The notes under the pieces: generated by a model
Told to the model about the DNA's origin: nothing
Database searches by the model: none
Seen by the model: only the letters and a program-made list of their open reading frames with translations
Part shown: positions 11,297 to 22,300 of the stretch, piece by piece
How the letters are laid out: each line of letters opens with the position of its first letter
How positions within the stretch are numbered: the first letter of the stretch is position 1
Made by a program: the position numbers and the translations under genes
Assembly: GCF_932526225.1 (NCBI RefSeq)
Contig: NC_064040.1
Coordinates: 10,206,856 to 10,270,855, forward strand
Length of the DNA stretch: 64,000 nucleotides
Reading direction: 5' to 3'
Source of the DNA: Nematostella vectensis
Taxonomy: Eukaryota > Cnidaria > Anthozoa > Actiniaria > Edwardsiidae

Positions 11297-14200
11297 ATGG
11301 CGGCGGATGCTTCTCAAAAACAGCTTGGGGTATCATGGCATGATAGTGCCTGGATTCCTAGCTTAAGCCCCGCTAATGTACTGGACTACTTCTCACAAAG
11401 GACCAACCCTTTTTATGACCGTACTTGTAACAACGAGGTCGTGAAAATGCAACGATTAGACCCCGCTACGTTACTGTGAGTGAAGATGTTTTGTTGTATC
11501 TTTATTTTATTTCTTTATATTAGTTATATTAGAGGTATATAAAAGTTATATTCTTTTGAATCGTGTTAATACTTTCCGCTTTACTTATCTGTGAACATTT
11601 CCAGACACTGAATATTACCTTGATTAATATGTTTTTGGACCAGATCATTTTATTGATCTTACGTCTCCTAATCAAGTTATCAGTTACTTAATTAGGTGTC
11701 AACCCAACTTGGACAGAAATCTTGTTAAATTGGGTGAAATACAGTAAATATGTGAACATTCTCACAAAAAATTAGGCTTGTGATGAGTTCCAAAATCTTG
11801 TGACATCCGCCTAATTTGATTGAGTTGACAGCTATTTAAATAACATCTGTTAAAAAGGGATTATTCTTCTGTTTTAGATCAATGACGGGAATTGAATATA
11901 GTGTTATTCATGTCCAGGATCCCATCTTGTTTGTAATTCGCAAACAACATCGCCATTCAGCAACTCAAGGTTGGTGCAACTCCCCCATTCAAAACCCACC
12001 CAGACAGTGTTTTAGCTCTAATTAAGGGAGTGAAAAGGTAGACCCAGCTGGTAGGAGATGGGGGAGGGGGGGAGGATGTGTTAAGAGTAGACCCAGCTGG
12101 TAGGAGATGGCAGAGGGGGGGTTAAAGTGTACCCAGATAGAGTATACCCAGATAGGTGTAGATGGGGGGAAGGATATGTAAATGGTAGACACTGCTAGTA
12201 GATAAGGAGGGGGTATGAAGGGTACACCCTGCTGATTGGAGATGGAGGGCAGGAGGTGTTAAGGGTAGACCCAGCTACTAGATAAGGAGGGGGTATGAAG
12301 GGTACACCCTGCTGATTGGAGATGGAGGGCAGGAGGGTAGAACCAGCTGGTAGGATATGGCAAGGGGTATTAATGGTAGATCCTGCTTAAAGGAGATGGG
12401 GCAGGGATATGAAGGGTAGAACCTGCTGTTTGGAGATGGGGGGAAAGGGTGTGTAAAGGGGAACCCCAGCTAGATGGAAAGAGAGTTTGGGGGATGGATA
12501 TGGTGGCTAGTCATCCCTTTAACCCCAATTCTTGGTGTTTTTAGAATAACCCTTCACTAAACCATCCACATCACTTTGCTAATGCCTTAATCTTCCACTT
12601 TTTTCATGTTTTTCTTGTAGTTACACCTATGGCAGATTACTACATTCTAGCGGGCATAGTGTACCAGGCTCCTGACTTGTGCTCAGTAGTCAACTCAAGA
12701 ATGGTAGGCGGACAATAATATCATCCATTTTGTATAGTTATAGAAGATGTGCACAGTATGGCAACTCACAATTTCTCTAAAAGAAAAATAGAATAAAAGA
12801 GGACAGTATAGACAGTATGAAGGACCTGTGTATACACATTTTCATTGGTGTAAAATTAAAATAAGAAAGTGACTAGTAGGGGCGTGGCTGTGCTTCCTAT
12901 TGTTTTCTTAATATTTCTACATCGTGCCCTCTCCCCCCCCCCCCCAAAAAAAAAAATAATAATTCAAGGCTTGCTACGGCTATGCATGAATATTTCCTGA
13001 TGATCCCCACTGGAATCAGCTCAATCTTTCAATTAACTGAAACAAAGATATGAACCTATTGTGAACACTAGGAACCAAGACTTTAATCATTTCAGGTAGT
13101 TTTTTTTTTTGGTGTAGCAAAAGATCTTTTAGTAAGCCTTTAAAAAAAAACATACCAAGTTCATGCACTGGAAAGGAAACCAACAACCTTTTTGAAGTTT
13201 GGTAATGTTTAGCAGAATTTGGTAAGATTTGAAGATCGTGTTCCAGAGTTTTATTTAGAATAAATTTTTGTCAAACAGTGACAATTTGGATGTTAGTGTA
13301 CAATATACCAAATCTTGCAGTAACTTTTTTTAAGACTTTAAGGTTCACAAAAAGGGTTCAATGTATACTTACTCTTTTCATTACAGTACAGTATTTATTT
13401 TTGAAATGTGCTGACAAGTTGTTCATGTATTTTAGCTCTCAGCTTTGCATAACTTCCAGTCAGCATTCAAGGAAGGTAAGTAATAGGAGACTTGCCCTAA
13501 CTGATCACATAACTTTTTCAGTGGCAAAGCCAAAATAAACACAGAATTAACTGCACCCACCATTCCAGAGAATAACAAAAAAATTAAATCTTCAAATGGA
13601 AATAAGCCCTTTCTGACAAAGAGACTTTCTATATGGCATTTTCAAACACATTATGCCTTCATTGCTGATTTTATTCCTTTCTTTGTTTATAGCTGTGTCA
13701 TATTCAAGATACCATCCTTCTAAAGGCTACTGGTGGCAGTTTAAAGAAACTCAGAAAAGTTCAGGTAACAAACACTACAAATTGTATTTAAAAGATACAA
13801 ATCTCTTTGCCCTAGCAAAATCTTCCATACTACGTCCCTAATTATCATAGTTATTACAGTTTTCATCACATAATTTAGATAGTTGATGTTTATATGAAAA
13901 GTACGGTAAATTTGGGAAACATATTATGTGAAAACATCTGAACTTTAACTTTAGTTAATGTTTGACAGTGGACAATGTTTGAAACTATTCATATTCAAAA
14001 CTATGCGTGTTAAATGACAAACATGCTATCCCATTCCTTAGATTCGAAACAGAAAAAGGAACCTGCTGGAAACCAGGAAACAAGCTCTTTGTTCCAGCGT
14101 GAAGGAGTCAACCTTCTCCTTGGGGAACTCTCGAGGAGGTTTCCACCAAACTTTCTTAAAAACCCACAGACAACAACAACACAAATCAAGAAAGAACCAG

Positions 14201-14394
14201 AAACAATAACAGAAGAAGCTACAAATGAACAAACAGATGCTACAAGCAGAAACAGCGAACTTGCAATGAACGGAACCCAACCAGTAGTGACGCAGCCTAG
14301 AACTCAGGGGGGGACTCAAACAACCCAATTGGGGACTAAACGGGGGATGGATGGGGGCCTAAAGCAGCCCCCTGTTAAGAGAAAGAAGCAATAG
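11297..14394 (+). CDS. MED6: Mediator of RNA polymerase II transcription subunit 6
   Basis: Six exons: 11297-11475, 11878-11969, 12621-12703, 13436-13475, 13693-13764 and 14042-14394. They total 819 nt (272 residues; MED6 is usually about 245-250) with GT-AG junctions in phase. Conserved MED6 landmarks are visible: [30 protein letters not shown] and [20 protein letters not shown]; then [29 protein letters not shown] and [15 protein letters not shown]6 belongs to the Mediator head module and bridges activators to RNA polymerase II in the nucleus. The last exon is a polar tail with an IKKEPE motif fitting the SUMO consensus and a basic VKRKKQ end that could act in nuclear import. AATAAA at 14676-14681 is a likely poly(A) signal. 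It is head to head with the FG-GAP gene. Confidence 0.96.
12035..12485. repeat. Degenerate ~60-bp purine-rich array in MED6 intron 2
   Basis: Repeats of GGTAGACCCAGCTGGTAGGA and GATGGGGGAGG variants, at roughly 50-65-bp spacing, about seven copies, strongly G/A-rich on the plus strand. No coding potential. Confidence 0.75.
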
Positions 14395-14675
14395 GCTTGT
14401 AGCAGTATCCAGGCCATCCGCTAAGTACCAAGTTTTGTTGTCCCGCCCAAAACTAACAGCAGTTGAGTGAAAGCACCAAGGAGATACTCCTTGAGTGGAT
14501 GACGTAATCAACCCTGCCAAATTTCCCTCCCCCTTCTAGACAGGAACTTTGGTAGAGAGGAGTATTGAGGAATTTTAGATTCCTGACATCTGCCAGCATC
14601 GCATCCTGAGGAGAACATTGAAAAATTATGAAATATCATTTGAACAAAAAAGGGAAAATGAAACGAAAAAGTGTA

Positions 14676-14681
14676 AATAAA
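14676..14681 (+). terminator. Putative poly(A) signal of MED6
   Basis: AATAAA lies about 280 nt after the MED6 stop codon in an AT-rich stretch (GTGTAAATAAATTAATG). Confidence 0.5.
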
Positions 14682-15267
14682 TTAATGTTGTACAATGTAT
14701 GCCATTGATATGACATGCTTTTTCCCAATTTACAGTTTACACAAGGACATGCTGTTACGCAAGAGGTAATTATTAAATCCTTTTGAGATATTCGAATATA
14801 GCAATGAAGGCGAATCCAAAATATTTCAAAGGATAGTTTATTTTATAAAAACTATACACCAATGTTCGCTAAGCCCTCAATTGATTGGCTGCTCTGATAA
14901 GCATCATTTCGATTACTTTGCGCCACTGTGCAAGCTGTCGAAAGGGATGCCAAACTCATTTTCAAAAACCCTTCTCACGAGCCACAAAGCACCCTGAAAA
15001 GTCACCCTCACAAACTCAAGAAAGGGTACAAAAGCATCATAGTAAACTAATCAAACTGGTGGACAACCCCTCCCGTCACCCCTCATTGCTTCAATTATAT
15101 TCCAAGCTAAAATTTAACATTAAAAATTGTTACTCGCGTTAAAATGGGTGCTTTTTTTATTCTATTTAAAATTTAGACCATTATTAGTTTGATTAACGGT
15201 CTAAACGAACTCATCTCAATTCTAAGTCTCCATTCCAAAAATCATTGTGAAGCTCTGTAAAAGCCCT

Positions 15268-15568
15268 GTGCAAACTACGCCAGCATTACTGACGAGACGT
15301 TGGCCCAGCAATGTTTGCGAATGTTGAACACCGTGTTGGGAGGTACTGGCAAGTGTTGGCGAAATTTTGATTAAGTTCAAACTTATGGCCTGCACTTCAC
15401 CAGCATTTCCTTTGCCTCGTGGTCATGCGGGTATATCACATAGCTTTGCTGGCGTCAACACTCGCCAGTTCCCGCCAGCACCATGAGCCAGCACTTCCCA
15501 ACACGGTGTTCAAACTGCCCAACATTGCTGGGCCAACGTCTTGCCAGCAATGCTGGCGCAGTTTGCAC
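15268..15568. mobile_element. MITE with long imperfect inverted ends
   Basis: The first ~100 bp (GTGCAAACTACGCCAGCATT, GACGTTGGCCCAGCAATGTT, GAACACCGTGTTGGGA) are matched in inverted orientation by the last ~110 bp, which end CTGGCGCAGTTTGCAC. The 301-bp element can fold into a near-complete hairpin and has no coding capacity. No clear target duplication. Confidence 0.8.
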
Positions 15569-15580
15569 GAGGTTTTAATA

Positions 15581-15725
15581 GCCTGCGTAGCAAGCGTTTC
15601 TGTGGAGTTTTCGCGAAGAGTATGGCCGCGCTCGCCCCATTCTTCGCGCGGTCAAATCGTCAAAAACGCGTTCCTTTCTTATTTGTTTCGCCCTAAAAAC
15701 GTACAGAAACGCTTACTACGCAGGC
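15581..15725. mobile_element. 145-bp MITE flanked by TA
   Basis: GCCTGCGTAGCAAGCGTTTC at the left matches, inverted, GAAACGCTTACTACGCAGGC at the right. TA flanks both ends, as expected for a mariner/Tc-type target duplication. It lies 12 bp from the previous MITE. Confidence 0.85.
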
Positions 15726-16349
15726 TAGGCTTTAGGGTCATTCTTTTCCCCATCTGAATATACGATTTGATTATCCCATAATTGTTTCTTTTTTTCCTCT
15801 TGAACCACGTAGCTATGGACATTTCCTCTTCTAATAGCATTTCTACAATAGAGACTAGGACCACAGCTTCGGCGTTTTATGAAGAAAAGCAAGGCCTTTT
15901 AGTGCCATAATTGCTTTGATATCTATATAAGGATAAAGAATATATTATTTTAATCTTTTGCTATGTTACGTTTTACATTTAGGGGAAAAATAACAGAATT
16001 GGCGCTATTTATCAGTGTATCAGACATTCAAATGTGCTTTTTAATGAATGCAGCATCATTTCGAATGGGTCCAGTGAAGCGTGAGAACTCATCATTGCGA
16101 AATTACAAAATATTACCACCATGATTTAACACTTTCACCAGGGAGGATTTTGGATCTATTATTTTCAAATATCTTTGGAACTCTTCTATTGGAAATTTGT
16201 CCTGTTTTGTAGTCCCCCGCGCAGTTTGTGTCGGTCATGCGTCACGCAACGTCCCCATCCTGTTTGGTTGTCTGCGCACGTAGAGGGTGATTCTGCTGTA
16301 GAATAGGACCCCTGCTGTACCATGCAGCGCAAGGATAGCGACGGCAAAC

Positions 16350-19300
16350 ATGTCTGTTGATAAGGGCAAGAAAAGCTCGATCGATAGAGGATTAAGGAAT
16401 ACAGTACTGGATGGCAGGGTTCTCCCACCGAAAATCACTGCAGAGTTCCTAAAACACTTCCCGTCATTGCCCGTCACTAAAGGAGACCTTCTCGTCTGTG
16501 CTTATCCCAAGTCAGGTAAGTAATAAAACCTCATCAGCATTCCCGAAACGCAGTGGCTAAATGAGGGGTAGCCGCTCAAGGTCTTGCGTGAGCTAAATGA
16601 GCGATAGCTTTTAATTTTTTTTTTAATAGCACAAGAAAATGTTTCCTTGACGAACAAATGACCTTTTATCTTTATTTATATAGAGGAAACATTTATCGAT
16701 GTTTGATGTTTTTGAAATAAATAAATTCCCCTTGCCTGTGTACAGTAGGACAAGGCTACTTTCGGTGGCACTTATGCATATTATGCATATTCGAATAAGA
16801 CGGTGACACATTTTAATATTGTACTTAGAACTTAGAACTATTTACTCCCTAATAGGTTTCACTAATTTCGGGAGGTAGAACTTAGAACTATTTACTCCCT
16901 AATAGGTTTCACTAATTTCGGGAGGTAGAACTTAGAACTATTTACTCCCTAATAGGTTTCACTAATTTCGGGAGGTAGAACTTAGAACTAGTAGTCCAAA
17001 AGTTGTTAATTTTCTTACGAAAACAAAAAGCAAATTACAAATTTTAATGTGCCTTATTTACCCTCTTCGTTCTCTGTAAACAGCTAAAACCTCAGCATTC
17101 CCGTAGAATAAAGTTTCTCGTGAGGCCGCTCTCTCGCTCAAGGTCTTGAAAATGCTAAGGTCTTGAAAATGACCCGTAGTTTCTTATTTTCTTAAATCAT
17201 CCAAGCAAAAAACACCTTACGAATAAAAGTGAATAAGCACAATAAATTTGCAGTTAGGACAAACCAATAGATCCCATCTGCCCCTTCCAACAAAATATGT
17301 TAAGATATATACAGAGAGACCAACAAGCATATCTACTGAAATCCTTTATTTCATGTATTTTCTGTAATCAGTAAAATATAATCGGTATTTATACATTTGG
17401 TTTGGTCCAATAAGTGTATATTTCAAAATAAATAAATTACTATAAACATTATTTTATCAGCTCTTGGTCAAAGTAATAATTCTTTGAATATTATTCTTTC
17501 AATATTCTAAATAAATCACATCTCCTTTATATAATAAATTGTAGCTTCATCTAATGTTTTTCGAGGAAAATAGTTCAATAATAAATCTGAATACTCATGA
17601 ACTTGTTGTAATAAAAATCGTTGTGAATTTGTAAATCAAAGTCGATCACTATATGCTTCAACAATAACATTTTTTGTGCCAACGCACAAGTCCATCATTC
17701 ATAGCAAAATAGAGAAGATGGTGCTAATTCGAAAAGAATAGCTTGCATGTAGACAACCTAAAGCTGATGCTTCACAGCCCAATCGGGAGCATCAATTGGT
17801 GCAGTTCTTTTCGAATTAGCACCATCTTTCCTCCTGAACATCATGTTTGTTATTTTCTGGCCCCTGCCCTTCCTAACTTTTTTTTCTAAGTAGGCCATCA
17901 ATGAATCGGCCTCCTCACTCCTCCATGGAAGCTTATGCTTGTAAAGCAGTTTAGGTGCTTCCTCGTCAGACCCCTCATTTTCTCCATCAGACACTGTGTG
18001 CTCCGAGGACATATAGCCCACAGACATGATTTCAAAGTATTTCCCTTTTCTCTCCTCGTCGATGCTGGAGCTTTCCCTCAAGGTATTTTTTCGTAGCGTT
18101 GTTTTCTACAAAAAGAGAAGAGAAACAAATGTATTTGATTTTCTGAATATTGTGAGTTGTTGTCCAGGGAATTCTTGCCTTTTTGAATCATGCATTAAAA
18201 ATTGAGATTTGGACCTTGACTATATAAACTGAATCACAAGAGTACCTTGTTTTCATGTGACTGTGAAATAGATACTAACCAAATACTGCTATACACAATG
18301 AAGGTAATTTTTATTGTATTTTCCTTTTCACTCTTCACTAGTAGACACTATTAAACACTGATTATTAGTAGTTTTTGTTTCAAAGTCCGATGAATACCAC
18401 TCTAAGGGGCCATTTACATAGACTAGGGTTCCTCGGGGGGGGGGGGGGGGATTTGGATTTGATAATTGGTAGAAATATCTAGCAATAGTCTGGCAATGGG
18501 ATAGGAGACCAACATCTTGGAGGATTAAGGTCTTCATAATTATTTATGCCATAGCTATCACATCAATCATTAGTTTTAGTCATACTCACTGTGTTAAGCC
18601 GGCTGCGCTTTCTCTGCCTGTTTAAGGTGGCATCATAACTGTCATTTGCTTTTGTGACATGCTCCCTCTTTTTAGTTCTGAAATGGACATGCATTGCAGC
18701 TGCAAAAGAAAAAAAAGGGAATTTGTCATCAGGGGCAGATGCAGGATTTTTCCATAGGGGTGGTTGCAGTACTAATTTGAACTGGTGGGGAGTATAATGG
18801 ATCATTGATTAAATGGGTATCATCATGGGTATATGTATAGGTGTATGGTGGATGTGTGCCTCTGGTCATGAGTCAAGGTTAGTAGCGAAAGACCTGTGAG
18901 GAAGCAGACGATTTTGCCTTCAATCTACACAGTTTGGTTTCTTAACAATATCCAGGGTCCAGAATAAGCTTTTGAAAAAGGTTGTCTGCTGAGATGAACG
19001 GTCATACTCACTGTGGACGAATCATGCTTCATTTGCAAACTTTATTAGATCTGAGATCAGCGTTTTAAGTTGGTGGTTAACTGCCGGTACCTGCCTTCTA
19101 ATGAAACCCCTGATATTGATTGCTTATATTGATTATGTTGACTGACTTTGAATTAAGTGTCATCCTTTTTTCGAACCAAAGCATAAAATACTTGACAACT
19201 AAAACTTATAGTAAAAAGACACAATAAAAAATGCAATATTTCTTAGGGATTTTCCGCCGAAAATGTAAAAAGGTTGTTTTCTTACCATTGAAAATCATCA

Positions 19301-22300
19301 TTCTATATCTGGTTGCATTTGTTGTGTGTTTTTTTTTCTGGGGTAGCATTATCTCAGGAAAAAACAACAATAATTATAACAACAATTGATTTGGTATTTG
19401 AAATCTAGGCTGACAATATTGGCATTGTTCTGTGATTAATTATTCTTAATGATTACCAGAAAAATAAAGAGATGCCAAGCAATGTACTAGCTCAATAACA
19501 ACCGAGCATAATCTTAAAAAAAAACACATTGATTTGTGTAAAATACAATTCAATAAAACAAGCGCTTCATGTGAAGAATATAAGATTTCTCCGCTGGCCA
19601 GATAAGATAGAACCGAAGGCTCTTTAGCGTACGGCGGAACGCTGATTCGAATCGAATGATAGACACTACTCAAAGAGGAAAAAGATCACCTAAACTCGAA
19701 AGGTTGCCCTTAAAGACAAAAAATAATCAAGAAACGAATAAACAAGAACTGGTTCCGATCAGTTAGGCTTACCTGAAAGTCTCTGAGGCTCCCTTTCGGC
19801 GAGAATTTCAGCTAGTTCTGTCTTCACTGTTGAATTCTCACCTCACGCACGCAGTCGCTGATTTCCCGCATTTAAAGCTCTGTTTTCCCTCCAAACTTGA
19901 AGGTTATGTGGTCAACATGTTTTCATTGGTAGGCTTTGCCATTCGATTTGATGTCATTGAAAGAAATAGCGAATCTTTTGGCGTGGATTTAGAGAGATGT
20001 TAGATGAACCAAAGTCACACTTCTAAACACGCTATGCGAATAGCCCGCCGTGGTAGTCACGTGAAGGGAAAACAATAGATACGCTTGCGCGTCACTTCCT
20101 CTCGCATATGACTGACTTCCTCTTCGCCGGTGAAGCTGTTATTATTACTGCTAAAGGCAAAGTAATCCTAAAATAATGCGAATATCAATTTTTCATCGCT
20201 TTTTCTTTCTGCCAAAATACAAATCACTTGGTTAAACAAGAAACCGAATATTCTTAAAGCTATTTATATGCTTTTCATAAAACATTCCTGATATTAGCCA
20301 AAAAATATTATGTTTAGAAACTAAATTAACTTCTAAACTACGGAAAATATTTTCTAAGTCCAACGAATATGATGAAATTTAGAACTAATGAAAGACACTT
20401 AAATCCCCTAAAGATTATAAGTTTTCGATAAAGGCAAAGAAAGTTACTTAAAGTCAATACTACATTTAAAGGAATTTAAGTTAACAATCAATATCTACTT
20501 AAAGTTGCTACTGACTATAAGAGCCCCACTTAAATAAAACTTAAATTCTTTTTTAAAGTTACTACTGACTTTAAGTGTGGCCTTTAAATGCAACATATAG
20601 ACATTAGTAAATTAAAGGTACATTTCGGATATGTCTTAAATGCACTTAAATTCTTAATTCGTCCAGTGTCATAATTATTTATAATATAGACACCAGTGTT
20701 TTGCTAGGTAATAAGCTTATATACACAACTCGTAAAATTATAATATAGGAAACTACATTCGGGACCTCGAGTGATGAATTCTGATGAATCATTTGAAGCG
20801 ATTTTGTCTGTTTTTTGTGTATGTCTATATAATTTAGATAAAAAACGGTGGTAGTAAGATTACATGGCCAATGCTTACAATTCAGCTTTCTCTGCTCTAA
20901 TATTCGGACTCCAGCTTCATGGAGGACGCCATCTTGTGAGTGGAATACAAGTGTCACGTGGTTTTACTGTATGTAAGCGACATACAGAGAAACCACGTTA
21001 CTGTGACGCAAGATACTAAAATATCTTGACTGTAGGATTTTCGAACAATGTTTTAAGGGTAAAATAAATAAGTTATTTACCGACTTGACGTCGGTCCGAA
21101 TAGAGAAAAACTGTGACAGAGGTCTGGGAAATGCTGACCGAGGCCGGACCTCTCAGCCGTTAAATAACCTATATATTACACCGCCATCTGGTCGCTCTCG
21201 CCTTTTTTTCCATCAAACCCGCGTATAAGAAACACACACAAAAAACTCGACGATTTTCACTAGTATCTTGATGATGATTTTAGATGTTTGGCCTACTAAA
21301 AGCGACAACAAAACAATTTGTCGCACACGACTGTCACCGTCAAACACTAAGTGATATTAAAACACACCTTGCAGATATAAGTAAAGATAATCTAGTGAGT
21401 GTAAATCTATGCAAATCTAAATTTGATCTTTGAACTGTATTTGCACAAAATACAAACATGAAATTTACATACAAATTTACAACCCAAGCAAATTATTCAA
21501 AGTTGATCTTTGAACTGTATTTGCACAAAATAAAAACATGAAATTTACATAAAAATTTACCATCCAAGCAAATCAGTCAAAGTTGTTCTTTGAAATGTTA
21601 TTTGCACAAAATACAAACATGAAATTTACATACAAATTTACCATCCAAGCAAATTATTCAAAGTTGATCTTTGAAAAGTGTTTGCACAACATGCAAATAT
21701 AAAATTTGTATACACGTTTACTACCAAAGCAAATCAGGCACCAAATATAGTGCCTGATATTTACATCATATTTGCGCGGTGGGCAAAGTTGTGTAAATCC
21801 GTTTTTTCGTCCAGTGGGGGGTAATTTTTTGTTACATATGGCTTTCTGTCAGCCCAAGGGGGGGTTAAACAGCCTAAATTCTCCCCCTAGATCAGGTGGC
21901 TACTGTTTCACGGTAGATATCTCTTATTTCTAATAACCCTAGAAAACATGTTAGCGAATAATCATAATTCTAGTTTGTCGTGAAACAAGTAGCGATTGGG
22001 GATTCTAATGTTCTGACGCTTTTCGATGTGACTATATTTTTTAGCATTTTTCAGGCTTAAAACTCTCCCGAAGTCTCGCATCACTTGCTCTCAAACTCCA
22101 GCTCTAACTCTGATTTTAAGCTTTTTAATACAACTAAATTTATTTTCCGCTTAATTGGTATTTTTAAACCTTGGACGGGAGGCCGGAGCCCACGCGATGG
22201 AAGACTTCGCGAGTTCGTGAGTTCGTGAGTTCGTGAGTTCGTGAGTTCGTGAGTTCGTGAGTTCGTGAGTTCGTGACTTCGTGAGTTCGTGAGTTCGTGA

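Noticed and set aside
14038-14328. Hydrophobic Cys/Phe-rich minus-strand frame
   Set aside because: Antisense shadow of the polar last exon of MED6.
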